DNA of 64,000 bases from Planococcus maitriensis (lineage in GTDB: Bacteria; Bacillota; Bacilli; Bacillales_A; Planococcaceae). Positions within the stretch are counted from its first letter, which is position 1, and every line of letters begins with the position of its first letter. The notes below the pieces were generated by a model. That model ran no database searches and had not been told where the DNA came from. It worked only from the letters and a program-made list of their open reading frames with translations. Positions 42,813 through 52,386 of the stretch are shown here, in pieces. Both the position numbers and the translations under genes were made by a program. The DNA lies in NCBI RefSeq assembly GCF_003289925.1, contig NZ_QLZQ01000001.1, positions 1,232,282 to 1,296,281 on the forward strand. Reading direction: 5' to 3'.

Positions 42813-45641
42813 ATGTCTACCAATCAACCGGACACAAAATCCCCATGGAATTCCATAACCGGCCCAAACTTGGGTTATGTCATGGAGATGTACGAGCTTT
42901 ATCAGGAATCCCCTGATTTGATCGACCCTGAGTTTGCAGAGCTATTCAAGCAATACGGCCCGCCTGCTGAGCAGCCTGCCGTACAGACCGGCGCTGCTGC
43001 CGGAACTGCTTCCGGTGCCGCAGTCGAACCGAACCGCTTTGAAAAAGTACTGGCAGCGGTCAATTTAGCGGAAGCGATCCGTGCACATGGCCATTTGGCA
43101 TCGGATATCTACCCGCTGAAAGACCAGCCGCGGGACACGGAAAGACTGGAAATCTCAAAATACGGCTTGACAGAAGCCGATTTGAAAGATGTCCCAGTAT
43201 CCCTGATCCTGGAAAACGCTCCAGCCGAAGTGAAAAACGGCCTTGATGCAATCAATTACCTGAAATCGCTTTATACCGACAAAATCGCTTACGAATTCGC
43301 GCATGTCATCCAACCGCAGGAACGCAGCTGGATCCAGTCGAAAATTGAAGCAGGCGATATGAAGCCGAAACTCGATGCCGACAAGAAAAAACAGGTATTG
43401 GATCTTTTGACGCGCGTGGAAGGATTTGAGAAGTTCGTCCACCGTACATTTGTCGGCCAGAAACGCTTTTCTATCGAAGGCGTCGATTCACTTGTCGTCT
43501 TGATGGATGAGTTGGTCCGCATGTCTGAATCGTCAGGCACTGAAAACATCATGATCGGCATGGCCCACCGCGGCCGTTTGAATGTTTTGACACACATCCT
43601 CCATAAGCCGTATGAAATGATGTTCGCTGGATTCGCCCATGTCGGCGATGAAGCGTTCCTTCCGGAAGACGGATCGCTTGAAATCACGAAAGGCTGGTTC
43701 GGCGATGTGAAATACCATATGGGTGCTGCACATAGTTCGAAGGCAGGAACGAAGATCAAGCTTGCCTATAACCCGTCCCACCTGGAAGTCGTGAGCCCGA
43801 TCGTTACAGGGCAAACACGCGCTGCACAGGAAATGACTATGCAGAGTGGTTTAGCCCCTCACGATCCGAAAAAAGCCTATTCGATCCTCGTACACGGCGA
43901 CGCAGCGTTCCCAGGGCAAGGCATCGTGACGGAAACATTGAACTTCAGCCGCATCAAAGGCTATCAAACTGGCGGGTCGATCCATATCATCGCCAATAAC
44001 CTGATCGGTTTTACGACGGAACAGCATGACTCCCGTTCAACGCATTATTCATCCGACCCTGCAAAAGGCTTTGAAGTTCCGGTATTGCATGTCAATGCAG
44101 ACGATCCAGAAGCTGTCGTAGCTGTCGCTCGCTTGGCGTTTGAATACCGCGAGAAGTTCGGGAAAGACATCTTGATCGACTTGATCGGCTACCGCCGCTA
44201 CGGCCATAACGAAATGGATGAGCCGCTAGTGACGAACCCGATGATGTACCAGGGCGTTCATCAGCACGACACGGTCCGTGAATTATACGGGAAACAATTA
44301 GCTTCAGAAAGTGTGCTTTCTGAAGATGAAGTCAAAAAGCTCGATGCAGACATCCAAAAAGTGATGCAGGAAGCTTATGATAAAGTGAAGGAAAACAAAT
44401 CCGACGACCACCCGAAAGTGGAGATGCCGGAAGCCGTCCTGAACGGTTTCCCGGAAATCGAAACGGGTGTCGGTAAAGACGCTCTTGAAAAAATGAACCA
44501 GGAGCTATTGTCATGGCCGCAAGACTTTTCCGTTTTCGGCAAATTGGCGCGCATCCTGAAACGCCGCGAAGAGCCATTCAAAGGAAAAGGCAAAATCGAT
44601 TGGGCCCATGCGGAGACTTTGGCATTCGGTACCATCTTGCAAGAAGGCCACCCGATCCGCCTGACAGGGCAAGACGCCCAGCGCGGGACATTCGCCCATC
44701 GCCACCTTGTATTGCATGATGAGAAAAACGGCAACGAGCTTGTTCCGCTCCACCACATTTCCGACTCGAAAGCATCATTTGTCGTCTACAACAGCCCGCT
44801 AAGTGAAGCTTCCATCCTGGGCTTCGAGTACGGCTATAATGTTGAGAATGACAAAGCTTTGGTCATTTGGGAAGCCCAATATGGGGATTTCGCCAATATG
44901 GCACAAGTCATGTTCGACCAATTCATTTCGTCCGGCCGCGCGAAATGGGGCCAGAAATCCGGTTTGGTCATGCTTCTTCCACATGGCTATGAAGGGCAGG
45001 GACCGGAACACTCCAGCGCCCGTCTCGAGCGCTATTTGCAGATGGCTGGGGAAAACAACTGGACAGTTGCAAACCTGTCCAGCGCAGCGAACTATTTCCA
45101 CATTCTCCGCCGCCAGGCGAAAATGCTGGGAGAGGAAGCCATCCGCCCAATGATCATCGTATCGCCGAAGTCACTTCTTAGACACCCGCTTGTCGGGGCT
45201 GAAGTTGACCAATTGGCAGAAGGCAAGTTCGAGACAGTCATTGAACAGCCGGGTACAGGGCAGGATGCGAAGAAGGTAAAACGCCTGCTATTTGCAAGCG
45301 GCAAGATGGCCATCGATTTGGCTGAACGCGTCAAAGACGGGAAAGGGTACGAGTGGGCGCATATCGTCCGCGTCGAGCAATTGTACCCGTTCCCATCCGA
45401 GAAAATCAAAGCGATCATCGACCGTTACCCGAATGCCAAGGAATTGGCCTGGGTCCAGGAAGAGCCGCAAAACATGGGGTCTTGGTCATTTGCCGACCCT
45501 TACTTGCGCGAACTTGCAGACGGCAAAGAAGTGAAATACTACGGACGCATGAAGCGCCAAAGCCCTGCAGAAGGCGACGGCGAGTCACATAAAGTCGAAC
45601 AGGCACGCATCATCGATGAAGCTTTAGCTAAATCGAAATGA
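42813..45641 (+). CDS. odhA: 2-oxoglutarate dehydrogenase E1 component
   Basis: A 942-residue thiamine diphosphate-dependent E1 of the TCA cycle. The N-terminal G-P-N-L-G-Y-V-M-E-M-Y region, M-A-H-R-G-R-L-N-V-L near 249, Y-N-P-S-H-L-E near 327, and the ThDP motif with G-D-A-A-F-P-G-Q near 366 and the following N-N all match OdhA/SucA. The ATG follows TTGGAGG. An extended -10 (TGCTAAAAT, 42747-42755) may be the promoter. It is followed by odhB 24 nt later. Confidence 0.96.
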   Translation: MSTNQPDTKSPWNSITGPNLGYVMEMYELYQESPDLIDPEFAELFKQYGPPAEQPAVQTGAAAGTASGAAVEPNRFEKVLAAVNLAEAIRAHGHLASDIYPLKDQPRDTERLEISKYGLTEADLKDVPVSLILENAPAEVKNGLDAINYLKSLYTDKIAYEFAHVIQPQERSWIQSKIEAGDMKPKLDADKKKQVLDLLTRVEGFEKFVHRTFVGQKRFSIEGVDSLVVLMDELVRMSESSGTENIMIGMAHRGRLNVLTHILHKPYEMMFAGFAHVGDEAFLPEDGSLEITKGWFGDVKYHMGAAHSSKAGTKIKLAYNPSHLEVVSPIVTGQTRAAQEMTMQSGLAPHDPKKAYSILVHGDAAFPGQGIVTETLNFSRIKGYQTGGSIHIIANNLIGFTTEQHDSRSTHYSSDPAKGFEVPVLHVNADDPEAVVAVARLAFEYREKFGKDILIDLIGYRRYGHNEMDEPLVTNPMMYQGVHQHDTVRELYGKQLASESVLSEDEVKKLDADIQKVMQEAYDKVKENKSDDHPKVEMPEAVLNGFPEIETGVGKDALEKMNQELLSWPQDFSVFGKLARILKRREEPFKGKGKIDWAHAETLAFGTILQEGHPIRLTGQDAQRGTFAHRHLVLHDEKNGNELVPLHHISDSKASFVVYNSPLSEASILGFEYGYNVENDKALVIWEAQYGDFANMAQVMFDQFISSGRAKWGQKSGLVMLLPHGYEGQGPEHSSARLERYLQMAGENNWTVANLSSAANYFHILRRQAKMLGEEAIRPMIIVSPKSLLRHPLVGAEVDQLAEGKFETVIEQPGTGQDAKKVKRLLFASGKMAIDLAERVKDGKGYEWAHIVRVEQLYPFPSEKIKAIIDRYPNAKELAWVQEEPQNMGSWSFADPYLRELADGKEVKYYGRMKRQSPAEGDGESHKVEQARIIDEALAKSK

Positions 45642-45665
45642 TGAACTTTTAAGGAGGAATTAATT

Positions 45666-46931
45666 GTGGCAGAGATCAAAGTACCGGAATTAGCAGAATC
45701 GATTACAGAAGGAACGATCGCACAATGGCTGAAACAGCCGGGCGATACAGTGGAAAAAGGGGAATTCATCGTTGAACTTGAGACAGACAAAGTCAATGTT
45801 GAAGTCATCTCTGAAGAAGCGGGCGTCGTCCAGGAATTGCTTGCAGAAGAAGGCGATACAGTTGAAGTCGGCCAAGTAATCGCAACAGTCGGAGAAGGTT
45901 CTGGCGAAGCGGCAGCTTCAGCACCGAAAGAAGAAGCTCCAAAAGAAGATCTTGCTAAAGAAGAAGCGAAGCAAGAAGCTCCTGCTGACCAGGAAGCTGC
46001 ACCGTCGGAAGAAGAAAGCACTTCTTCCGACCGCACAATCGCAAGCCCGGCAGCCCGTAAATTGGCTCGTGAAAAAGGTATTGACCTGGCTTCCATCACT
46101 CCAGTCGACCCAATGGGCCGCGTGCGCGTCCAGGACGTTGAAGCACATGGTTCAAAACCGGCAGCGGCTCCTGCAAAACAGGAAGCACCGAAAGCCTCAG
46201 CTGCTGCAGCCCCATCTTCTGATGAAGAAAGCGGCCGTATCGTCCGCGAAAAAATGACAAGACGCCGCCAGACCATTGCGAAGCGTTTGCTCGAAGTGAA
46301 GCAATCGACTGCCATGCTGACGACGTTCAACGAAATCGACATGACCAATGTCATGGAACTGCGCAAGCGCAAGAAAGACAAATTCCAGCAAGACCACGAC
46401 GTCAAGCTTGGATTCATGTCATTCTTCACAAAAGCAGTTACAGCTGCATTGAAAAAATATCCATACGTCAATGCTGAAATCGATGGCACAGATGTTCTCT
46501 TGAAGCAGTTCTATGATGTAGGAATCGCTGTATCGACTGAGGAAGGCCTTGTAGTGCCGATTGTCCGTGATACGGATAAAAAGAACTTTGCAGAAATTGA
46601 AGCGTCAATCGGCGAATTGGCGACAAAAGCACGCGACAAGAAATTGTCGATCGGCGATATGACCGGCGGATCGTTCACGATTACAAACGGCGGCGTCTTC
46701 GGTTCACTCTTGTCTACACCGATCTTGAACGGTACGCAAGTCGGGATTCTCGGCATGCACACGATCCAGAAGCGCCCGATTGCAGTGGGCGACAATGTTG
46801 AAATCCGCCCGATGATGTACGTAGCACTATCGTATGACCACCGTGTCATCGATGGCAGCGATTCTGTCGGTTTCTTGAAAACAGTGAAAGAATTGATCGA
46901 GAACCCAGAAGACCTATTGCTTGAATCTTAA
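45666..46931 (+). CDS. odhB: Dihydrolipoyllysine succinyltransferase, E2 component
   Basis: A 421-residue E2. The lipoyl domain is residues 1-77 with the lipoylated K42 in E-T-D-K-V. An Ala/Glu/Lys-rich linker follows, then the E3-binding domain near 118-155, and the catalytic domain with H392 and D396 in Y-D-H-R-V-I-D-G. It transfers succinyl to CoA and pairs with OdhA. It starts at a GTG behind AAGGAGG. The E3 gene is not in this window, as is usual in Bacillales. Confidence 0.96.
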   Translation: MAEIKVPELAESITEGTIAQWLKQPGDTVEKGEFIVELETDKVNVEVISEEAGVVQELLAEEGDTVEVGQVIATVGEGSGEAAASAPKEEAPKEDLAKEEAKQEAPADQEAAPSEEESTSSDRTIASPAARKLAREKGIDLASITPVDPMGRVRVQDVEAHGSKPAAAPAKQEAPKASAAAAPSSDEESGRIVREKMTRRRQTIAKRLLEVKQSTAMLTTFNEIDMTNVMELRKRKKDKFQQDHDVKLGFMSFFTKAVTAALKKYPYVNAEIDGTDVLLKQFYDVGIAVSTEEGLVVPIVRDTDKKNFAEIEASIGELATKARDKKLSIGDMTGGSFTITNGGVFGSLLSTPILNGTQVGILGMHTIQKRPIAVGDNVEIRPMMYVALSYDHRVIDGSDSVGFLKTVKELIENPEDLLLES

Positions 46932-46940
46932 GACCACACC

Positions 46941-46974
46941 AAAAGGCAGCTCCATTGCGGGGCTGCCTTTTGTT
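46941..46974 (+). terminator. Intrinsic terminator of odhAB
   Basis: Stem aaaaggcagctcc / ggggctgcctttt with a 5-nt loop. Confidence 0.88.
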
Positions 46975-47008
46975 ATGGGATAATGTGGCATAGAGACGGG
47001 GGATTTGG

Positions 47009-47608
47009 ATGGAGCTGGATTTTTTATGGGAAATGGCGATGGAATACGGGTACTTGAGCATGTTCTTGGTGAATTGGCTTCTGCTGTTCGGCCTGCCGAT
47101 CCCGAATGAATTCGCGGCAGCGTTTTCAGGCGTCGTAACGGAAACAAGTGATTTCAAGCCGCTGCCAGCCTTTCTTTCCGCTTATAGCGGGCTGGTCACA
47201 AGCAATTTATTTGCATACGGGCTCGGCTGGCTGTTCGGGAACCGGTTGATCGAATGGCTGCAGTCGACATTTCTGCAGAGCGGCATTGAACGCTTCCGGC
47301 AATTTTTGGCCCATAAAGGCAATTGGGCGATCGCTTTCAGCTTTTTCCTTCCTGGCGTGCGTTGGGCAATGCCATACGTCGTGGGTGCCGACCGCTTTCC
47401 GCTGGGGCGCTATTTGTTGTATGCCCTGCCTGCTGGATTTATCTGGACCGTCGCCTATTTCACATTGGGCCGCAGTTTCCCCTACGCCTATGAAGCGATT
47501 CTTGGACACCTGCAATGGTTTTTGATTGCCTTATCGAGTATCGCGGTCATCGGGTTGATGGTATATCTGGCAATCGTCCGAAAAGGCGGCAAGGGAGGGC
47601 AAGTTTGA
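47009..47608 (+). CDS. DedA-family membrane protein
   Basis: A 199-residue protein with four to five membrane segments. The reentrant motifs of the DedA/SNARE-associated family are present: L-F-G-L-P-I-P-N-E near residue 28 and F-x-P-G-V-R-W-A-M-P-Y-V-V-G-A near 113-128. DedA proteins flip phospholipid or undecaprenyl phosphate across the membrane. The ATG follows GGGGG. The next gene's promoter starts at its stop codon. Confidence 0.88.
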   Translation: MELDFLWEMAMEYGYLSMFLVNWLLLFGLPIPNEFAAAFSGVVTETSDFKPLPAFLSAYSGLVTSNLFAYGLGWLFGNRLIEWLQSTFLQSGIERFRQFLAHKGNWAIAFSFFLPGVRWAMPYVVGADRFPLGRYLLYALPAGFIWTVAYFTLGRSFPYAYEAILGHLQWFLIALSSIAVIGLMVYLAIVRKGGKGGQV

Positions 47609-47633
47609 ATTCCTCTGGAGTTTTCCTTATACT
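47605..47633 (+). promoter_or_regulatory. SigA promoter of the 65-aa gene
   Basis: TTGAAT, a 17-nt spacer, then TATACT. The -35 overlaps the DedA stop codon. Confidence 0.72.
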
Positions 47634-47682
47634 GAAACTAGCTGATGAACATTAATTATTAAGATAGAAAAGGATGAGAACA

Positions 47683-47880
47683 ATGATACATACCAATTGG
47701 CTGGAAAAAGAAACCATCCGTACCGTGAAGTGCAAGCATACCGATGCCGACAAATTTCTGGTGTCGAATGTGCTGACGGCAGGACAGCAATATGACGTGA
47801 AAAACGAAACTGAAGAATTTTTGTTTGTCGTCGACAATACAGGGAAAGTCGGCGGCTATTACAAAACTTATTTCGAGTGA
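47683..47880 (+). CDS. Small conserved protein of unknown function (65 aa)
   Basis: A 65-residue soluble protein (starts MIHTNWLEKETIRTVKC; ends KVGGYYKTYFE), probably a small beta-barrel. It resembles short proteins conserved in Bacillales that carry only a DUF number (possibly DUF6501). The ATG at 47683 is used because AAAAGG lies at normal distance; the ATG at 47674 touches the site. It has its own promoter and terminator. Confidence 0.8.
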   Translation: MIHTNWLEKETIRTVKCKHTDADKFLVSNVLTAGQQYDVKNETEEFLFVVDNTGKVGGYYKTYFE

Positions 47881-47885
47881 TTAAC

Positions 47886-47914
47886 AAAAACCGATGAAGC
47901 CATCGGTTTTTTCT
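47886..47914 (+). terminator. Intrinsic terminator
   Basis: Stem aaaaaccgatg / catcggttttt with a 4-nt loop. Confidence 0.9.
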
Positions 47915-47935
47915 ATGGAGACAGGAGTGGAGCAG

Positions 47936-48793
47936 ATGACGATTATCGATGAAGAAATTCAAAAACGGACGCAGCGGGACCATGCAGAAGATTCGAACCT
48001 GATCGGCGAAGGCGGCTATATCTCGCCGGATGAAAATCTCTGGGACGACATCCTGACAGCTGTCGTGCTGAAAAAGCCGGTGCTGTTGAAAGGGCCGACA
48101 GGAGCAGGGAAAACCAAGCTCGCAGAAAGCATTTCCGACCTGTTCCAGCAGCCCATGCAGAGCATCAACTGCTCGGTCGACTTGGACGCGGAAGCCTTGC
48201 TCGGCTTCAAGACATTGGTTCAGCGCGATGGGAAAAGCGCGATCGAATTTGTTGAAGGCCCTGTCGTCACGGCCATGAAACATGGCCATATCCTTTATAT
48301 TGATGAGATCAATATGGCAAAAGCTGAAACCTTGCCGATTCTCCACAGTGCGCTCGATTATCGGCGTATGCTGACCAACCCATTTACCGGTGAAGTGATC
48401 CAAGCGCATCCTGACTTTTCGGTAATGGCTGCCATCAATGAAGGGTATATCGGGACATCGCCGATGAATGAAGCGTTGAAAAACCGTTTCATTTCCTATC
48501 CGATTCCTTATTTGTCCGGCGATCAGCTCCGGGGCCTATGGGACAGGGAATTTCCGGATGCAGACCCAAAGCTGAAAACTTTCATGTTGAACTTGGCAGC
48601 GGATTTGATGAAGCAAGTGGAGAGCGGCCTCATGTCGGAAGAAGCCGCCTCAATCCGCAGTTTAATGGATGCCACTGCGCTTGCGATGCACATCGATCCT
48701 TTGCGCGCCGTCCGCTACGCCATCGCTGAAAAACTGGACGATGAAAGTGAACGGACACTATTGATGGATTTGGCGAATACTTGGCGAAAGTAG
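47936..48793 (+). CDS. yojN: MoxR/NorQ-type AAA+ ATPase (YojN-like)
   Basis: A 285-residue AAA+ ATPase. Walker A G-P-T-G-A-G-K-T is at 53-60 and Walker B L-Y-I-D-E-I-N-M-A-K near 120. The layout matches NorQ/CbbQ and B. subtilis YojN, which act with a VWA partner to remodel or activate metalloenzymes. The partner, a VWA protein, starts 10 nt later, so they form an operon. In B. subtilis yojN-yojO also lie next to odhAB. No nitric oxide reductase is visible here. Confidence 0.87.
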   Translation: MTIIDEEIQKRTQRDHAEDSNLIGEGGYISPDENLWDDILTAVVLKKPVLLKGPTGAGKTKLAESISDLFQQPMQSINCSVDLDAEALLGFKTLVQRDGKSAIEFVEGPVVTAMKHGHILYIDEINMAKAETLPILHSALDYRRMLTNPFTGEVIQAHPDFSVMAAINEGYIGTSPMNEALKNRFISYPIPYLSGDQLRGLWDREFPDADPKLKTFMLNLAADLMKQVESGLMSEEAASIRSLMDATALAMHIDPLRAVRYAIAEKLDDESERTLLMDLANTWRK

Positions 48794-48802
48794 GGATGCA
48801 GG

Positions 48803-50659
48803 ATGACTTCAATCAATCGCTTTATCCAATTCAATAATGAAACGGTTGATACAAGGCTCCTTAACCGGATGGAACATCTTGCGAGAGCGTTGTCATCCGC
48901 CCCTTACTTGAAGGTGACAACACGGAAATTATGGGAATTCCGGCCATCTGAAGGCGCTGTCTCGATGAGTGTGTTCTGGCGCCATCGGCCAAAGGAAATC
49001 GAGCAGGCGGGGTATCTTTCGGATATTTATTTGGTGAGCGCTGGCTTTTGGCGCCATTTCAGCATGCGTTCCTGGCGCGATTTTGAAAGGATGGAAACCG
49101 GTTTGCCGGAACTTTCCGCGCAATTGCTGCTTATGGCGGAAGAATTCCGCTTAAGCGACCGTGTCGTTGCGGAGCGTCCCGGGACGAAGCCTGTATTTGA
49201 AGTAAGGGAGAAAATAGTCACCGGTTTTCACGAAGACCAGCTGGAACAGAACCGGAAAAAGGGATTTTGGGCTGATGCCTTCCTCAATGCAGCATACTTA
49301 AAGCTGCGGGGCAAGGATGTCTCGCTAAGTGACGAGCTGGATCCCTTATTTCTGGCCTGGACGGAATTATTCAGTGCCGATTCCACTGATGACTCTATGC
49401 GAACCGTCCAAAAGATTTTGCCAAGGCTGGAATATTTGCTAGGTTCGGATGCCCTCCATACGTATTATACATTCGGCGAACCGGCGGAAAAAATGCCGCC
49501 TCCGAGGTATCATGAAGGCATTGAGGCAGAGCAGCCAGAAGGGGAAGAGGAGATCGACACGATCGAAGAATGGTTCCAGTCCTGGCACCGGGAAACCGAG
49601 TTGAATGATGCCGCAGCCCTTGAGTATGAACTCGAGCGCGGCGATTCAAAACTTGCCGATGGGGGAAGGGAAGAAGAAGGCGCGGGGGAAGTCGAACAGA
49701 CCGGAACGGGAGAGTCACAAGGCGAACACAGGGAGGACAACCTGGCTGATGAGCGCAGGAAAGATGAAAAGAAACCGAAAAAAGCGAACGGCCGTTTTGG
49801 TTCTGCGAATGATGGCGTCGTCTATTATGAATCACGCATCGAACCATTGCCTTTCGATCGCCAGCAGCTGCAGCAATGGCGCAGCGAGCAAGCGCCATAT
49901 GTGCGTGCGTTGCTGAAGGAAATGCAAAAGCGCATGCAGCAGCGTGTCGAAAGCGAGCGGACGAATCTGCATGCCGGCCGCCTGTCGAAAAACCTATTGC
50001 CGCTCGTCACCGACGAACGGCCCAAGCCTTTCTACCGGAAAACCGCCCCTTCAAAGCAATTGGATGCAGTCTTCAGCTTGATGATCGACGGTTCCGCTTC
50101 GATGGTCGACAAGCTCGACGAGACCAAGCAGGCGGTGCTATTGTTCCACGATGTGCTCAGGTCGCTCAATATTCCGCATGAAATCGCGGTGTTCTATGAA
50201 GATGCCTATGAGGCGGGGGATGATAAACAGCCCAATTATTTTGAATGGCTGCATAAATTTACCGATGGCATGGCCGACCATGCAGCTGAAATAATGTCAC
50301 TGGATGCGCATGAAGACAACCGTGACGGTTTTGCAATTCGATGGATGGCCGAGCGCCTGAAATTGCGTCCCGAAAAACACCGATTCATGTTGGTCTTTTC
50401 GGATGGCGAGCCTTCAGCTTATAATTATGCCGATAACGGGATTATCGATACCGCTCAAGCGGTGTCGGAAACCGGGAAGATGGGCATCGAAGTGATGCAT
50501 CTGTTCTTGAGCGGCGAATCGACAAGCGAGGAACAAGCAGCGTTCTACCGGATGCTCTATGGCAATAAATCGGTCAGCGCCGATTCACTGGAGCAATTTG
50601 TCGAGCAGACGCTGCGCTTATTGAAACGCACCTTGCATTTGGTTGTACAGGCATTATAA
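48803..50659 (+). CDS. yojO: VWA-domain protein, NorD/YojO-like
   Basis: A 618-residue partner of the MoxR ATPase. The N-terminal part is helical; an acidic, low-complexity stretch (about 230-320) follows. The C-terminal von Willebrand A domain carries the MIDAS D429-G-S-A-S433. It resembles NorD and CobT-like proteins. The stop is followed by a terminator that is repeated beyond the inserted element at 50706. Codon use is like that of its neighbours. Confidence 0.87.
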   Translation: MTSINRFIQFNNETVDTRLLNRMEHLARALSSAPYLKVTTRKLWEFRPSEGAVSMSVFWRHRPKEIEQAGYLSDIYLVSAGFWRHFSMRSWRDFERMETGLPELSAQLLLMAEEFRLSDRVVAERPGTKPVFEVREKIVTGFHEDQLEQNRKKGFWADAFLNAAYLKLRGKDVSLSDELDPLFLAWTELFSADSTDDSMRTVQKILPRLEYLLGSDALHTYYTFGEPAEKMPPPRYHEGIEAEQPEGEEEIDTIEEWFQSWHRETELNDAAALEYELERGDSKLADGGREEEGAGEVEQTGTGESQGEHREDNLADERRKDEKKPKKANGRFGSANDGVVYYESRIEPLPFDRQQLQQWRSEQAPYVRALLKEMQKRMQQRVESERTNLHAGRLSKNLLPLVTDERPKPFYRKTAPSKQLDAVFSLMIDGSASMVDKLDETKQAVLLFHDVLRSLNIPHEIAVFYEDAYEAGDDKQPNYFEWLHKFTDGMADHAAEIMSLDAHEDNRDGFAIRWMAERLKLRPEKHRFMLVFSDGEPSAYNYADNGIIDTAQAVSETGKMGIEVMHLFLSGESTSEEQAAFYRMLYGNKSVSADSLEQFVEQTLRLLKRTLHLVVQAL

Positions 50660-50668
50660 TGAACAATC

Positions 50669-50705
50669 TAAAAACCCCTACGCAAAAAATGCGAAGGGGT
50701 TTTTT
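50669..50705 (+). terminator. yojO terminator, left copy of a 36-bp direct repeat
   Basis: Hairpin taaaaacccctacgcaaa / tgcgaaggggttttt. The same 36 bp, with one base difference, recur at 51179-51214 on the other side of the repeat element. Confidence 0.9.
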
Positions 50706-51178
50706 CAGCTTGTCAAGAAAGTTAAGAAGTCGTATTTTCCGAAGCTTATCGCGCGACTCCGTGGGCTCGCGCCCAAGCCTCCTCAGTCGCTATGAAACCC
50801 TTGTGCTCAACTCTCACTGCGTTCGAGCATCGCAGAAAACCCGCTTGCTCAACTTTCGCTTCGCTCAAGCATCGCAGAAAAAATTTGCTCCCACATCTGC
50901 GTGGCAGATGCGTCGCAAATGAATGCGCTCAGAGAAGCTTCGCTCATTCATTCCTTGCGGGGTCTCGGCCGTCTCGTCGCTTACGCTGCTTGACAGGAAA
51001 GATAAGGTCGACCTACGGGAGACATTATCTTTGCAAAAGTAATGCGCAGCATTATTGAGCAGAAGGGGTTACGAGCGAACGCTTCTCCAAATACTTAGGA
51101 AGATCATTGATTATTGAATGTAGAAAAAACGACTCCATTCTATTTCGCAATGGATTAATAGACTTCTTCAACACTCTT
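50706..51178 (+). mobile_element. 473-bp MITE-like repeat element, copy B
   Basis: Related to 26739-27120 in the opposite orientation. It carries the same blocks (GTATTTTCCGAAGCTTATCG, CACATCTGCGTGGCAGATG, TAATGCGCAGCATTATTGAG), the same end sequences (GTTAAGAAGTC left; GTTGAAGAAGTC read in reverse at the right) and the same flanking terminator duplication. It is about 90 bp longer, mostly because of two 42-bp tandem units at 50797-50838 and 50839-50880, which copy A lacks. No transposase gene is present. Confidence 0.75.
50797..50880 (+). repeat. Two 42-bp tandem units inside copy B
   Basis: Each unit begins ACCC and ends GAGCATCGCAGAAA or CAAGCATCGCAGAAA; the two are about 80% identical. 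The related element at 26739 has neither. Confidence 0.65.
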
Positions 51179-51214
51179 TAAAAACCCCTTCGCAAAAAAT
51201 GCGAAGGGGTTTTT
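51179..51214 (-). terminator. telA terminator, right copy of the 36-bp repeat
   Basis: Same hairpin as at 50669 with one base changed; it serves the minus-strand telA gene. Confidence 0.9.
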
Positions 51215-51216
51215 AA

Positions 51217-52386
51217 TCAATTCTTTTCCCGGCCATCGTGAATGGCGAGCAGGCGTTGCTTCAAGTCTTCTTCCATGCGGCCAATTTCAAGCTCTGCCGC
51301 TTTACGGTTGCGGCGGCCTTCTGCCTGGATTTTCAATGTTTCTTCAATCGTTTCAAGCAAATTCTCCTGGGTCTGCTTTAAGGTCTCGATTTCAACGATG
51401 CCGCGCTCATTTTCACGTGCGGTTTCGATCGAGTTCATCTTGAGCATTTCCGAGTTCTTCAAAAGCAAGTCATTCGTAGTGGAAGTCACTTGCTTTTGCG
51501 CCTCGACCGCTTTCATCTGCTTATTCAAGGTCAACGCGATGGCGATCTGGTTTTTCCATAGTGGAATGGATGTCATAATCGATGATTGGATTTTTTCCGC
51601 AAGCGTTTGGTTGGTCTGCTGGATCATGCGGATCTGCGGCGCGCTTTGGATCGTAATCTGGCGTGACAGCTGCAGGTCATACAGGCGCTTTTCCAATCGG
51701 TCGACATACTGGACCATGTCGTTCACTTCCTGATAGGCCATTTGATCATTGGAAGCTTCGGCTTTCTTGCGCAGTGCGGGAATCGTTTCATTCATGATTT
51801 CGTCCCGTTTGATTTCAGCTGCCGCGATATAGACGTTCAAAGCCTGGAAATAGGTCTTGTTCTGGTCGTATAGTTGTTCGAGCATCTGGACGTCTTCCAA
51901 CAAGCCTCGTTTTGAATGGTCAAGCTGGACGCTGATGCGGTCGACTTGTGTGCTCAGTTTCTGGTATTTGCTCATCATTTCCTGGACGGAATATTTTGCG
52001 CGGTTGAACATTTTGCGCAGCCCTTTTTGCTTTTTCTGCGTCAGCTCTTCGGGGTTCAGCTGTTCGAGTTTTTTCATAAGGTCGTGGAGCACATCGCCAA
52101 CAGGGCCGATATCTTTTCGCTGGACGTGATCGAGCATTTTATGCGAGAACTGGCTCAGCTGGTTTTGGGCATTGGCGCCGTATGTGAGGATGGCTTCACG
52201 GTTGCCGGTCGGAATCTGCTTGGCCAATTCACGGGCCTTTTCCTGTTCCTCGGCACTCAAACGGTCGAGCAGCGCGACTGGCTGGCCTTCCGTTTGCGCC
52301 AATTGAGTTTGCTGTGAGGTTTCCTCCATGCCAAAAGGGGTCCCAAGAAGTTCATCCAACTCATTTCTCGTCTGGTTGTTGGTCAT
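51217..52386 (-). CDS. telA: TelA family toxic-anion resistance protein
   Basis: A 389-residue protein of the TelA (YaaN/YceH) family. Most of it is alpha-helical with coiled-coil segments (for example around residues 120-200 and 330-389). The conserved region with [11 protein letters not shown] near 100 and the block [20 protein letters not shown] near 265 fit the family. It is linked to tellurite, bacteriocin and stress resistance, but the mechanism is unknown. The ATG follows AAAGGAGA. It overlaps xpaC by 26 nt. Confidence 0.87.
   Translation of the reverse strand: MTNNQTRNELDELLGTPFGMEETSQQTQLAQTEGQPVALLDRLSAEEQEKARELAKQIPTGNREAILTYGANAQNQLSQFSHKMLDHVQRKDIGPVGDVLHDLMKKLEQLNPEELTQKKQKGLRKMFNRAKYSVQEMMSKYQKLSTQVDRISVQLDHSKRGLLEDVQMLEQLYDQNKTYFQALNVYIAAAEIKRDEIMNETIPALRKKAEASNDQMAYQEVNDMVQYVDRLEKRLYDLQLSRQITIQSAPQIRMIQQTNQTLAEKIQSSIMTSIPLWKNQIAIALTLNKQMKAVEAQKQVTSTTNDLLLKNSEMLKMNSIETARENERGIVEIETLKQTQENLLETIEETLKIQAEGRRNRKAAELEIGRMEEDLKQRLLAIHDGREKN

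Noticed and set aside
50659..51058. Two plus-strand frames of 87-88 codons in repeat element B
   Set aside because: They start in or after a terminator, have no good ribosome-binding site and are not conserved as protein with copy A beyond DNA similarity.
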